Source: Chitinophagaceae bacterium
GTDB taxonomy: Bacteria; Bacteroidota; Bacteroidia; Chitinophagales; Chitinophagaceae
Reading direction: 5' to 3'
Assembly (NCBI GenBank): GCA_014879565.1
Contig: JACSRW010000011.1
Coordinates: 1 to 42,938, forward strand
Length of the DNA stretch: 42,938 bases
Under the pieces are notes generated by a model. That model saw only the letters and a list, made by a program, of their open reading frames with translations. It was not told the origin of the DNA and ran no database searches. Shown here in pieces: positions 33,671 through 42,628 of this stretch (its first letter is position 1; each line of letters opens with the position of its first letter). A program made the position numbers and the translations under genes.

Positions 33671-34468
33671 ATGTACAGTGCCCCGCGGATCTTGTTTGCC
33701 TATCTGAATTACTGGTTCCGTGCATCCAGCGGAAAAGGGCATGGTATTCATTCTCCTTTTGTTTATTCCTTTATACGGGATGTGCTGATGGACCGGAGAA
33801 CACATCCGTCCTGGGCAAGCGTGGAGGCGGCCCGGAAAAAATTAAAGGCCGACAAACGGTTATTGCAGGTGGATGATTTTGGGGCCGGATCAGTAAGCGG
33901 GGCCTCACGTTTGCGAAGGGTTTCTTCCATCGCCCGCCTTGCCGCCAAAGCTCCCCGGTACAGCCGCCTCTTGTTCCGGATGGTGGCCTTTTACAAGCCT
34001 GCTGTCGTGCTGGAACTGGGCACATCGCTGGGACTGACTACCTCTTACCTGTCATTGGCTAATCCGGCTGCAAAGGTTTTTACCATGGAGGGAGCCAAAG
34101 AGGTGGCGGCGGTGGCCAGGGAACAGTTTCAGTCGTTAGCACTTCAGAATATCCGGCTGATTGAAGGAAATTTTGACCAGACTTTACCCGTTTTCCTGAA
34201 GGAGCAGGGGGTTATTAATTTTGCCTTTATTGATGGTAATCACCAGAGGGATCCGACCCTTTCCTATTTTGAACAGCTGCTCCCGCATGCGGGGAATGAC
34301 AGTGTCTTTATTTTTGATGATATTCACTGGAGTGAAGAAATGGAGCAAAGCTGGGCTGCCATCCGGCAACATCCGGCGGTTCGCTGCAGTATTGATCTGT
34401 TTTTTATCGGAATCGTATTCTTCCACAAAGAATTTCAGGAGAAACAGAATTTTTGTATTCGTTACTGA
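33671..34468 (+). CDS. Class I SAM-dependent methyltransferase
   Basis: 265 residues. The SAM-binding motif is VVLELGTSLGLTTSYLS at about residues 111-127, followed by VFTMEGAKEVA (motif II) and NFAFIDGNHQRDPTLSYFEQ with the acidic residue after strand 4. This resembles the O-methyltransferase/Methyltransferase_24 group. The first 100 residues are basic and carry no recognised domain. The substrate is unknown. It directly follows folA with an 18-bp gap. No terminator is visible after it, although the spacer contains a short AGCCGAACGGCT inverted repeat. Confidence 0.85.
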   Translation: MYSAPRILFAYLNYWFRASSGKGHGIHSPFVYSFIRDVLMDRRTHPSWASVEAARKKLKADKRLLQVDDFGAGSVSGASRLRRVSSIARLAAKAPRYSRLLFRMVAFYKPAVVLELGTSLGLTTSYLSLANPAAKVFTMEGAKEVAAVAREQFQSLALQNIRLIEGNFDQTLPVFLKEQGVINFAFIDGNHQRDPTLSYFEQLLPHAGNDSVFIFDDIHWSEEMEQSWAAIRQHPAVRCSIDLFFIGIVFFHKEFQEKQNFCIRY

Positions 34469-34587
34469 CTGATTAAAGACAGCCGGGATACTGAACAAAA
34501 TCAAGCCGAACGGCTGTTCGCCTCCCGGCGAAATCCAGTATCTTCACGCCCGCGGAAATATACATTCCCTTATTAACACAATCCTTT

Positions 34588-35697
34588 ATGACGATAGGTC
34601 TGTTGAAAGAACCCCAACCCGAAACAAGGGTTTCCCTGTTGGCGGAAGCGGTTCAGTCCCTGGTAAAAAAAGGCGTTACCGTACAGGTTGAGTCCGGAGC
34701 CGGAGAGAAGGCTTTTTGCAGCGATGCCGATTATGAAAAAGCCGGGGCCGCTATCCGCTCACGTGCAGCCGTTTTAGCTGAGGCCGATATCCTGCTGGGT
34801 ATACACCGGCCCGGGTCGGAAGAGATCGCCCGGTGTGCCAAAAAGATTTTTATCGGTGTTTTTCAGCCCTTGTTTAACCCGGAGGAAATGCGGGTATGGG
34901 CCGGAGCGGGAGTGACCAGCTTTTCCCTGGATATGCTCCCCCGTACCACGCGGGCGCAGGCAATGGATGTACTCAGTTCACAGGCGAATATCGCCGGTTA
35001 TAAAGCAGTACTCACGGCTGCGGCTATGTATGGCCGGTATTTCCCCATGTTTATGACAGCGGCGGGGAGTATTGCTCCGGCGAAAGTACTGATCCTGGGA
35101 GCCGGGGTGGCCGGTTTACAGGCTATTGCAACCGCCAGGCGGCTGGGAGCCGTAGTGGAAGTCTTTGATACCCGTCCGGCTGTAAAAGAAGAAGTAATGA
35201 GCCTGGGCGCCAAATTTATTGAAGTGGAAGGAGCGGCGGATGCGAGTAAGGCCGGGGGGTATGCAGTGGAGCAAACGGAGGATTTCATGCAAAGGCAAAA
35301 AGCCCGGATCGCCGAATGTGCGGCTAAAGCAGATATTATCATTACAACGGCCCAGATACCTGGCCGTAAAGCCCCTGAACTGATCACAGAAGAAATGATC
35401 CGGTCGATGCGGAACGGTTCGGTTATTATCGACCTGGCGGCTGCTACCGGTGGAAATACCCCGCTGACCAAAAACAATGAGACCGTTCAGGTCCACGGGG
35501 TCAGTATTGTTGGTAATTCTTCTCTCCAGTCAACGATGCCTTCTGATGCCAGTAAACTCTATGGAAAAAATATACTCAATTTCCTGCAGCTGATCATCAC
35601 GAAGGAGGGGGCCCTGCACCTGAACTGGGAGGACGATCTGGTGAAAGGCAGTTGTATCACACACGACGGAGAAATCATTCATGAACGTTTAAAATAA
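34588..35697 (+). CDS. pntAA: NAD(P) transhydrogenase subunit alpha part 1
   Basis: 369 residues, the NAD(H)-binding domain I of the proton-translocating transhydrogenase. It exchanges hydride with domain III at the inner face of the membrane. The NAD motif is GAGVAGLQAIATARRLGA at about residues 170-187, followed by the acidic residue in VFDTRP. The motif GRKAPELITEEMI is also typical of this family. A possible promoter, TTCG (34517-34520) and TATCTTCA (34539-34546), lies upstream. The transmembrane part is a separate gene starting 4 bp downstream, the split arrangement seen in many bacteria. Confidence 0.96.
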   Translation: MTIGLLKEPQPETRVSLLAEAVQSLVKKGVTVQVESGAGEKAFCSDADYEKAGAAIRSRAAVLAEADILLGIHRPGSEEIARCAKKIFIGVFQPLFNPEEMRVWAGAGVTSFSLDMLPRTTRAQAMDVLSSQANIAGYKAVLTAAAMYGRYFPMFMTAAGSIAPAKVLILGAGVAGLQAIATARRLGAVVEVFDTRPAVKEEVMSLGAKFIEVEGAADASKAGGYAVEQTEDFMQRQKARIAECAAKADIIITTAQIPGRKAPELITEEMIRSMRNGSVIIDLAAATGGNTPLTKNNETVQVHGVSIVGNSSLQSTMPSDASKLYGKNILNFLQLIITKEGALHLNWEDDLVKGSCITHDGEIIHERLK

Positions 35698-35701
35698 ATA
35701 T

Positions 35702-36019
35702 ATGAATTCATTACTGTCATGGATAACCGAAAACCAGCAGATTGTCTATATTGTAATCCTGATGATTTTTGTGGGAATAGAAGTCATTGGTCATGTTCCC
35801 AGTGTGCTGCACACTCCCCTGATGAGCGGTGCGAATGCCATTCACGGTGTGGTGATCATCGGGGCAATCATTGTAATGGGTAAGGCGGAAAGTGACAACT
35901 ATCTCGCCCTCGGACTTGGTTTCCTGGGCGTGATCCTGGGAACCCTGAATGTGGTCGGGGGGTTTGTGGTTACCGACCGCATGCTGGAAATGTTTAAAAA
36001 GAAAAAGAAAAACGGCTGA
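35702..36019 (+). CDS. pntAB: NAD(P) transhydrogenase subunit alpha part 2
   Basis: 105 residues with three or four membrane helices, the alpha part of membrane domain II. The motif GIEVIGHVPSVLHTPLMSGANAIHG, split here as HVPSVLHTPLMSGANAIHG near residue 31, is diagnostic. Its ATG lies 4 bp after the pntAA stop, so the two are co-translated. The C-terminus is strongly basic (KKKKKNG). Confidence 0.96.
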   Translation: MNSLLSWITENQQIVYIVILMIFVGIEVIGHVPSVLHTPLMSGANAIHGVVIIGAIIVMGKAESDNYLALGLGFLGVILGTLNVVGGFVVTDRMLEMFKKKKKNG

Positions 36020-36057
36020 TAACGGTAACTGTCTTTTACGAAAGCAAATAAAGAAAA

Positions 36058-37470
36058 ATGGAACTCAATATACTTACCCTCTCATACCTGGTAGCTTCAG
36101 TGACCTTTATCCTCGGTCTGAAAATGCTGTCAAATCCCGCCACAGCACGAAAAGGTAACCTGGTGGCCGCCGCCGGTATGACGGTTGCAATAGCCGGCAC
36201 AATCTTCCTGTATGAAGAAAACGGGCAGAAGCTGGGCAATTACGGATGGATTTTCGGCGGTATTCTCATTGGGGGCATTGTAGGGACCCTGGCTGCCAAA
36301 AAAGTGAAGATGACGGCGATGCCTGAAATGGTTAGTATGTTCAACGGAATGGGTGGCGCCTGTGCCGCCCTGATCAGCATCGTGGAGTTTAATCACCTGC
36401 TTCATGCCACAGAGGGTGACCTGTCCGCGCATGTTCCCACCCTGGTGATTATCCTGCTGGGTCTGATTATCGGCTCTGTTTCCTTTGCAGGCAGTATGAT
36501 CGCCTGGGGGAAATTAAACGGGAAGATAAAGGACATCGTTTTTAACGGTCAGCATCTGCTGAACATTGCCTTGTTGCTGGTGATACTGGGACTGGCGGTT
36601 TACCTGGCCGGTTGGACACCCGCGACCGCTAAAATGATTTTCTTCGCAGTTTTTTCACTGGCGATTCTGTATGGGGTGTTTTTTGTAATGCCGATCGGGG
36701 GAGCGGATATGCCCGTTGTCATCTCTCTGCTTAACTCCTTTACCGGGGTCGCTGCCGCCTGCGGCGGATTCCTGTATGACAATAAAGTTATGCTTACCGG
36801 GGGTATCCTTGTCGGGGCAGCCGGAACCCTGCTGACGATCCTTATGTGTAATGCCATGAACAGATCGCTGACCAATGTACTGATCGGATCATTTGGGGGA
36901 GGAGCCAAGACCGGAGCAACAGCCGGTGGTTCCCAGGGTACAGTGAAAGAAATATCACTCAGTGATACAGCCGTGGTAATGGCCTATGCCGGCAAAGTCT
37001 ACATTGTCCCGGGATATGGGCTCGCCGTGGCACAGGCGCAGCATGCCTGTCATGAACTGGAAAAATTACTGGAAGCCAAAGGGGTGGAAGTAAAGTATGC
37101 CATTCACCCGGTGGCGGGTCGTATGCCCGGACACATGAATGTACTGCTGGCGGAAGCCGATGTGCCGTACGATAAACTGGTGGAAATGGAACATGCCAAT
37201 GAAGAATTCGGCAGTACGGATGTGGTGCTGATTTTGGGGGCCAATGATGTGGTGAACCCGGCCGCTAAAACGGATACTTCCTCTCCGATATACGGTATGC
37301 CCATACTCGATGTGGAACTGGCGAAAAATGTGATTGTGAATAAAAGAAGTATGAAGCCTGGTTATGCGGGGATTGAGAATGATCTCTTTTTCCGTCCCAA
37401 GACCAATATGCTTTTCGGGGATGCCAAGAAAGTACTGCAGGATCTGATAGCTGAAATAAAAAATCTCTGA
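36058..37470 (+). CDS. pntB: NAD(P) transhydrogenase subunit beta
   Basis: 470 residues. The N-terminal half (about 1-260) holds eight or nine membrane helices of domain II that move protons; the C-terminal part is domain III, which binds NADP(H). Signatures are MPIGGADMPVVISLLNSFTG near residue 217, VPGYGLAVAQAQHACHELEK near 315 and HPVAGRMPGHMNVLLAEADV near 346. The enzyme uses the proton gradient to make NADPH from NADH. The gene follows pntAB after 38 bp and ends before a terminator. Confidence 0.97.
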   Translation: MELNILTLSYLVASVTFILGLKMLSNPATARKGNLVAAAGMTVAIAGTIFLYEENGQKLGNYGWIFGGILIGGIVGTLAAKKVKMTAMPEMVSMFNGMGGACAALISIVEFNHLLHATEGDLSAHVPTLVIILLGLIIGSVSFAGSMIAWGKLNGKIKDIVFNGQHLLNIALLLVILGLAVYLAGWTPATAKMIFFAVFSLAILYGVFFVMPIGGADMPVVISLLNSFTGVAAACGGFLYDNKVMLTGGILVGAAGTLLTILMCNAMNRSLTNVLIGSFGGGAKTGATAGGSQGTVKEISLSDTAVVMAYAGKVYIVPGYGLAVAQAQHACHELEKLLEAKGVEVKYAIHPVAGRMPGHMNVLLAEADVPYDKLVEMEHANEEFGSTDVVLILGANDVVNPAAKTDTSSPIYGMPILDVELAKNVIVNKRSMKPGYAGIENDLFFRPKTNMLFGDAKKVLQDLIAEIKNL

Positions 37471-37488
37471 GTTTAAAACTTCTTTAAT

Positions 37489-37517
37489 GCCGCAACTTTC
37501 GTTTGCGGCTTTTTTTT
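37489..37517 (+). terminator. Rho-independent terminator after pntB
   Basis: GCCGCAA (37489-37495) pairs with TTGCGGC (37503-37509) and is followed by eight T (37510-37517). It closes the pnt operon. Confidence 0.92.
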
Positions 37518-37531
37518 GGCCCGGCAGTCCG

Positions 37532-37539
37532 TAGTTTTG
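37532..37539 (+). promoter_or_regulatory. -7 element before the RsmF-like gene
   Basis: TAGTTTTG matches TAnnTTTG and lies 4 nt before the ATG at 37544. A transcript from it would start at or just after the ATG, so it would have to be leaderless. Confidence 0.5.
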
Positions 37540-37543
37540 CCGG

Positions 37544-38911
37544 ATGTTGCTACCCGGTGAATTTCTGGCCTCCCTGCGCGGAACCTGCGGGTTCCGGGAA
37601 GATTCCTTTTGCCGGGTGCATACTACCGGTGAGTCTGTTACTTCCCTCCGGCTAAATCCGCTGAAAATGACGGAAAATCCGGCCGGTATGGCGCTCAGTA
37701 AACTGGAACAGATACCCTGGTCAGTTTATGGCTATTATCTCCCAGAGCGGCCATCTTTTACATTTGATCCGCTTTTTCATGCAGGCTGCTATTATGTACA
37801 GGAGGCTTCTTCCATGTTTATTGAACAGGCTTTTTGCCAGCTGACGGACCAGAACAGGCCTTTAAGGGTACTGGATCTCTGCGCCGCGCCGGGAGGGAAG
37901 TCAACTCATTTATATTCTCTGCTTCCTGAGAACAGTCTGCTGGTCAGTAACGAAGTAATCCGTTCCCGGGCTGCCGTACTGAAAGATAACCTGATACGCT
38001 GGGGAACAGAACGGGCTGTCGTAACCCATAATGATCCCCGTGATTTCATCAGGCTGGAGGGATTCTTTGATGTCGTTCTGGTGGATGCGCCCTGCAGCGG
38101 CAGCGGACTCTTCCGTCGTGACCCGGAAGCAATTCAGGAATGGAGTCCGAAGGCAGTGGACTTATGTGCGCAGAGGCAGCAGCGTATCCTCGCCGATATA
38201 TGGCCGGCACTTCGTAAAGGGGGATTGCTGATCTATTCCACCTGTTCTTATTCAGCGGAAGAAGATGAAGTGGTAATGGACTGGATCGGTGAAATACTGA
38301 AGGGGGAAAACCAGGTTCTGCAAATCAATGAGCAATGGGGGATTTGTGAAACCAGCAGCTCCCTGGGCTGTAAGGGCTATCGTTTCTGGCCGGACCAGGT
38401 AAGAGGAGAAGGTTTTTTTCTCACCTGTTTCCGCAAACCCGGTGAAGAAGATCCGTTACCGGTGCCTCTGAAAAAAAATAAAAATCAACTGGAAAAAAGA
38501 GAGAAACAGTTACTGGCTGAATGGATAAACACTTCCGGAATGTTCCTTTTTCGGCATGAGCAGACGGTGTATGCCTGGCCGGAGCTTTTGGCCGATGAAA
38601 TGGCCTTTCTGCTGCAACATATGCGGGTCCTGTATTCCGGTATCAGGGTAGGGGAACTGATCAGGGATAAACTGGTGCCCGATCATGCCCTGGCAATGCA
38701 AAACAGAAGGCAGCCTCAGTGGCCGGGAGAATCACTTTCCCCGGAGATGGCTGTACGTTATTTGCAACGGAAAGAGATCATCACGCAGGGAACCAATAAG
38801 GGATGGGTGCTGGCGGAATTCCAGGGGAAATCACTGGGCTGGATGAATATTCTGACCGGCCGGATCAATAATTATTATCCCCGCGAACTGAGGATTCTTA
38901 AGGATTTTTAA
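37544..38911 (+). CDS. RsmF/NSUN-family rRNA cytosine-C5 methyltransferase
   Basis: 455 residues. It methylates C5 of cytosine in rRNA, probably 16S, with S-adenosylmethionine. The SAM motif VLDLCAAPGGKSTHLYSLL is at about residues 109-127. Both active-site cysteines are present: the one in DAPCSGSG (motif IV, about 176-183) and the catalytic one in YSTCSYS (motif VI, about 228-234). The C-terminal 150 residues match the RsmF/YebU-type extension with a PUA-like end (KGWVLAEFQGKSLGWMN). The start matches the usual N-terminus (MLLPGEFLASLRG). No upstream operon partner: a terminator precedes it. Confidence 0.93.
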   Translation: MLLPGEFLASLRGTCGFREDSFCRVHTTGESVTSLRLNPLKMTENPAGMALSKLEQIPWSVYGYYLPERPSFTFDPLFHAGCYYVQEASSMFIEQAFCQLTDQNRPLRVLDLCAAPGGKSTHLYSLLPENSLLVSNEVIRSRAAVLKDNLIRWGTERAVVTHNDPRDFIRLEGFFDVVLVDAPCSGSGLFRRDPEAIQEWSPKAVDLCAQRQQRILADIWPALRKGGLLIYSTCSYSAEEDEVVMDWIGEILKGENQVLQINEQWGICETSSSLGCKGYRFWPDQVRGEGFFLTCFRKPGEEDPLPVPLKKNKNQLEKREKQLLAEWINTSGMFLFRHEQTVYAWPELLADEMAFLLQHMRVLYSGIRVGELIRDKLVPDHALAMQNRRQPQWPGESLSPEMAVRYLQRKEIITQGTNKGWVLAEFQGKSLGWMNILTGRINNYYPRELRILKDF

Positions 38912-38960
38912 ACGAAAGGTACCCTGAAAAAAACGCATCTTTGCGCTAAATCTTGTCAGT

Positions 38961-39935
38961 ATGAGGAAAGGATGGGCGTTTTGCCTCTTGCTATTATTCC
39001 TGGGATTGTTCACAAACGGACAGAAGAATGACTTGTTGCTCAGGACGGGCGATAAAGGTCCTTACCTTGATCATAAAGTGGCACCGAAAGAAAGCTTTTT
39101 TTCCATCGGGCGGTTATATAATGTACACCCCCGGCACCTGGCTTCCTTTAACAGGCTGGATATATCAAAGGGGCTTCAGATTGACCAGCGGATCCGGATA
39201 CCCCTCAGCGACACAAATTTTACACAAAAGGGGAATACGGGTACTCCTGTTTATTACAAAACAGCAGCGGCTGCCAGTCTTTCTGAAATCAGCAAACAGA
39301 GCAACGGGGTTAATCCTGCCAGGATTAAGGCCTGGAACAAACTGGGACAGGATCAGGTAAAAAAAGACAGCCGCCTGATTGTGGGATTTCTGCTGAGTAA
39401 AGAAATGAGACAGGTGACAATTCAGGATATCCCTGAAGAGAAAAAGCAACCTGGCGCGCTCCCGGAAAAGGAAAAACCGGCAGTAACACAGCAGGAACCA
39501 GTCAAAGAAAATATTCCTCCTCCTGCGGTTGTTACTCCCAGTGAATCCCGGCCCGGAACTGAACCGGATATCAGGCGATTGCCCCCGGAACCTGCTCCCG
39601 GGGATGATATGGAACAGGGTTATTTCCGGTCATGGTATGAAAGCCAGGTTAAGCAAACTCCCCGGCGGCAGGACGAAACGGTAACGGGAGGTATTTTCAA
39701 AACAGCCAGTGGATGGCAGGATGCCAAATTCTATATTCTGATAGATAATGTTGAGCCGGGCACTGTTATTAAAGTCAGTAATCCGGCTAATACAAAGATT
39801 ATTTATGCCAAAGTGCTGGGCGGAATGTCCGGTATCCGGCAGAATGAAGGTTTTAATGTACGGATCAGTAATGCCGCGGCGGCCCGGTTACAGATTACAG
39901 AGACAGAAAAATTTATCCTGAAGATCAGTTATTGA
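38961..39935 (+). CDS. Secreted LysM protein with a C-terminal barrel-like domain
   Basis: 324 residues. A signal peptide (about 1-21, cleaved near FTNGQ) is followed by two LysM-like peptidoglycan-binding repeats at about 38-81 and 97-145. A Pro/Glu-rich linker (about 160-225) leads to a C-terminal domain (about 240-324) that begins GGIFKTASGWQDAKFYILID and is similar to double-psi barrel domains seen in Bacteroidota LysM proteins. It probably acts in the periplasm at the cell wall, but no catalytic residue is recognised. A possible -7 element, CATCTTTG, lies at 38936-38943. It converges with fmt. Confidence 0.85.
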   Translation: MRKGWAFCLLLLFLGLFTNGQKNDLLLRTGDKGPYLDHKVAPKESFFSIGRLYNVHPRHLASFNRLDISKGLQIDQRIRIPLSDTNFTQKGNTGTPVYYKTAAAASLSEISKQSNGVNPARIKAWNKLGQDQVKKDSRLIVGFLLSKEMRQVTIQDIPEEKKQPGALPEKEKPAVTQQEPVKENIPPPAVVTPSESRPGTEPDIRRLPPEPAPGDDMEQGYFRSWYESQVKQTPRRQDETVTGGIFKTASGWQDAKFYILIDNVEPGTVIKVSNPANTKIIYAKVLGGMSGIRQNEGFNVRISNAAAARLQITETEKFILKISY

Positions 39936-39960
39936 CTGGATGCGGATTTATAACCGGACT

Positions 39961-40893
39961 TCAGGAAAAATGGTAGCCCCGCAGGAAATCCCGGATATGC
40001 ATTCTTTTTTTCCCTTCCATTTGTACTTCCAGTAAATGGATGTAGCCATCCAGGCAGGCGATTTTCAAAAAGGTTTTTCCATCAGTTTCGTAGGAGCCTT
40101 CCGTACTGCCCGGGAAAGTGATTTCTTTGCTGCTTTTGAAAATTTTCAGCATTTTTTCATTCAGAATCGTAAAAGCGCCGGGATAGGGACTCAATCCGCG
40201 GATCAGATTATGGATGGTAGCACAGGGCTGGCTCCAGTTGATCCGGCAGGTATCTGTGTGAATTTTCGGGGCATGTTTTAACAGTTGTCCTGTAATAACC
40301 TGGGGTGATTCGCTAAGGGTTCCGTCTGACAAACCCTGAACGGTTTTTACCAGCAGGCCGGCGCCGATAAGCATCATGCGATCATGCACCTCTCCCGCCG
40401 TTTCCTCTTCTCCAATTGCAAAGGATTCCTGTAATAAAATATTGCCTGTGTCAATTTCATGTTGCAGTTTAAAAGTGGTGACCCCGGTTAACTCTTCGCC
40501 ATTTATAATTGCCCAGTTGATCGGAGCTGCTCCCCGGTATTGGGGCAGGAGACTGCCATGCAGATTCACAGAACCCATGGGAGGCATATTCCAGACCACT
40601 TCAGGCAACATACGGAAGGCCACAACCACCTGCAGATCTGCTTTCAGTTCGCGAAGTTGTTCAAGAAACTGCGGATCTCTCAGTTTCTCCGGTTGCAGTA
40701 CCGGGATTTTGTTAGCCAATGCAAATTTTTTTACAGCGCTTTGCTGTAACTGCATGCCCCGGCCTGCAGGTTTATCGGGCGCTGTCACCACTCCGGCGAT
40801 CGTAAATCCTGCCTCTTGCAGGGCTGCCAGGCTGGCAACGGCGAACTCCGGGGTGCCAAGGAAAACAATTCTGGGGGTAGATTTATCAGCCAC
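39961..40893 (-). CDS. fmt: Methionyl-tRNA formyltransferase
   Basis: About 310 residues. It formylates Met-tRNA for initiation, using 10-formyl-tetrahydrofolate. The catalytic N, H and D residues lie in VNLHGSLLPQYRGAAPINWA and in HEIDTGNIL; the start VFLGTPEFAVASLAAL is typical. I choose the GTG at 40893, because an exact TAnnTTTG element (40905-40898) overlaps the earlier in-frame TTG at 40908. The product pairs functionally with the map product, which removes the methionine after deformylation. The deformylase gene def is not nearby. Confidence 0.96.
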   Translation of the reverse strand: MADKSTPRIVFLGTPEFAVASLAALQEAGFTIAGVVTAPDKPAGRGMQLQQSAVKKFALANKIPVLQPEKLRDPQFLEQLRELKADLQVVVAFRMLPEVVWNMPPMGSVNLHGSLLPQYRGAAPINWAIINGEELTGVTTFKLQHEIDTGNILLQESFAIGEEETAGEVHDRMMLIGAGLLVKTVQGLSDGTLSESPQVITGQLLKHAPKIHTDTCRINWSQPCATIHNLIRGLSPYPGAFTILNEKMLKIFKSSKEITFPGSTEGSYETDGKTFLKIACLDGYIHLLEVQMEGKKRMHIRDFLRGYHFS

Positions 40894-40897
40894 AGGG

Positions 40898-40905
40898 CAA
40901 AAATA
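40898..40905 (-). promoter_or_regulatory. -7 element of the fmt promoter
   Basis: On the minus strand the sequence reads TATTTTTG, an exact TAnnTTTG match, ending 4 nt before the GTG at 40893. This decides the start and suggests a leaderless mRNA. Confidence 0.55.
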
Positions 40906-41013
40906 CAAAATGCTTTACAGCCAGGCTTTTTATGTTAGCGGTTTATCTGAATTTCTTTTTAAAAGAATAAATAGTTATTTCTCTTTGCTTTTTTTGAATT
41001 AAGTCAAAACCAG

Positions 41014-41529
41014 TCAGGGTTGAAAATTATTCCAGGAGCTGCCTGTTTCTGCATCATAGCCAAATTTGTTTGATACCACCGGTATGCCATTTTTTTGCTG
41101 CTGGTAATACGTCCAGCCGATCCGGGTGGCACTCAGTGTAACGCTGGTTGTCATGTTGCCATCACATCCCATGGTTTCTGCACAGGAGAGGACTTTTATT
41201 TTTTCCATATTAATCCTGTATTGGATTAGAGGCTGTAAAGCTGTTGGTCTTATCACAACCACCTGCCCGTTTAACAGCCAGTCACCCTGGGCCATCGCTT
41301 TTTTCAGCTCTGCTGCAGCTCCGCTTATTTGCATGGTGAAGTTCAGTTGCGTATTGTTCTTGCCGGAAGAGCCAATACTGAGGCCGGTAATCCATCTTTC
41401 ATAACCACGCGTAAGGGAGGTTCCGTTGATTTGTTTTCCTCCGGCATCCGTAAGCCGGATATAAACGTCATTTGTTTGTGACAAACTGAAAAGTGGGAAT
41501 AATAAAAGGGCTATAAGAAATATACGCAT
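41014..41529 (-). CDS. Hcp-like protein with an N-terminal signal peptide
   Basis: 171 residues. A clear signal peptide covers residues 1-18 (MRIFLIALLLFPLFSLSQ). The rest resembles the Hcp tube-protein fold: an early VYIRLTDAGGK strand, a helix region AAAELKKAMAQGDWLL near residue 70, and the C-terminal TRIGWTYYQQQKNGIPVVSN followed by GYDAETGSSW, which matches the Hcp ending. Known Hcp proteins are cytoplasmic and have no signal peptide; Hcp-like secreted proteins are poorly known. No T6SS genes are seen here. It follows the gene ending at 41570 after 40 bp, so they are probably in one operon. Confidence 0.75.
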   Translation of the reverse strand: MRIFLIALLLFPLFSLSQTNDVYIRLTDAGGKQINGTSLTRGYERWITGLSIGSSGKNNTQLNFTMQISGAAAELKKAMAQGDWLLNGQVVVIRPTALQPLIQYRINMEKIKVLSCAETMGCDGNMTTSVTLSATRIGWTYYQQQKNGIPVVSNKFGYDAETGSSWNNFQP

Positions 41530-41569
41530 ACATTTTTTTTGAAGGGTTAGTGAATTTTCATTTTACATT

Positions 41570-42553
41570 TCAAAAGCCGGATACTTTTTTTAGCTTATTA
41601 AGCAGGTTCTTTTTTTCCTTGACTGGTTTGGCAATGCTGTCTGTATTGTTTTCAAGGGCTGGTTGTTTATCCTTCACTGTTTCCCGGGTTTTATTACCGG
41701 CTGTTTCCGTTGCAGGCATCTTTTCCTTTTGGGCAGTCAGCACGGGTCCTTTCAGCCATTCCCTGACAAATGCGGTCACCACGTCATTCACTTCTTTTCC
41801 GGCCCGGTAACAGGCTTTCCATTTGTTACTTTTCTTTTCATACTCCGGGTTCATAAATTTCTTTTTGCCGTATTTATCGGCCGGGGTCAGCTGAGCGCTG
41901 AAATCCACCGTTGCCGACAGGGCCAGGTATTCTTCCAGTCTTTTTTTTATGATACCTGACGGGTCTGCGGGATATTTTTTCTCCCAGCGGGTTTTATTCG
42001 GGGTGGGGTCTTCCCATTGGGCAAGACTGGCTTTCTGCTCCTGTATGGATTTCTCAAAAGAACTGATCACGGAGGGAGAAATCCCTTTTTGTTTTTTCAT
42101 GTCAGCCAGTTGTTTTTCCATTTCTTTTACCGACTTGCGCTGGCCTTCAATCATCTCGGCATCCGGTCTCCAGGGTTCACTGGTGGGTTTGGCGGCCTCT
42201 CTTCTTTTTGTATAGTCTTCCATAAAATCGGCACTGTTGACATACATTTTTACATACGCACAAAGTTCCCGGGCGGCACCGGCTTTATCACCTGTAATGA
42301 CGGATGGCAGCAAGCGGGCATAGGGGATTCTGAAAGAGAGTGTCTGGTAATAAGGGTCGTTGCTGTTTTCTTCGTCCTGTTCTGATTCACCGGTCGGGCT
42401 TTCACTGAAACTGCCGGCGAGATTACTCAGGACAAAATAGCGGGCTGTCCGCTCTTCAAGACCGAGGCGTGCAAGGATATCTTCAGCAAAACAAAAAGCA
42501 GTAAGCAGCAGGAGGGCAGCTCCGGGAAGCAGCAGCCGGAAGGTTTTTTTCAT
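41570..42553 (-). CDS. Exported protein of unknown function with a coiled-coil segment
   Basis: 327 residues. The N-terminus has a signal peptide (hydrophobic LLLPGAALLLLTAFCFA, about residues 8-24). Residues about 130-180 are rich in Lys, Glu and Gln with a heptad-like pattern (QRKSVKEMEKQLADMKKQKG) and could form a coiled coil. The region near residue 245 (KACYRAGKEVNDVVTAFVREW) is helical, and the C-terminus is a basic tail. I do not recognise a family. It lies between two other exported genes on the same strand, suggesting a shared cell-envelope role. Confidence 0.8.
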   Translation of the reverse strand: MKKTFRLLLPGAALLLLTAFCFAEDILARLGLEERTARYFVLSNLAGSFSESPTGESEQDEENSNDPYYQTLSFRIPYARLLPSVITGDKAGAARELCAYVKMYVNSADFMEDYTKRREAAKPTSEPWRPDAEMIEGQRKSVKEMEKQLADMKKQKGISPSVISSFEKSIQEQKASLAQWEDPTPNKTRWEKKYPADPSGIIKKRLEEYLALSATVDFSAQLTPADKYGKKKFMNPEYEKKSNKWKACYRAGKEVNDVVTAFVREWLKGPVLTAQKEKMPATETAGNKTRETVKDKQPALENNTDSIAKPVKEKKNLLNKLKKVSGF

Positions 42554-42628
42554 GATTAATTTTTTATGTGAATAGAGGTTTAAGTCATATTATCCCCTGG
42601 TATATTTCTTCTGTTCAGCCGGCAGGGA

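Noticed and set aside
41014-41529. Evidence for a type VI secretion system
   Set aside because: Only an Hcp-like fold is seen, with a signal peptide; no sheath, baseplate, VgrG or ClpV gene is in the window.
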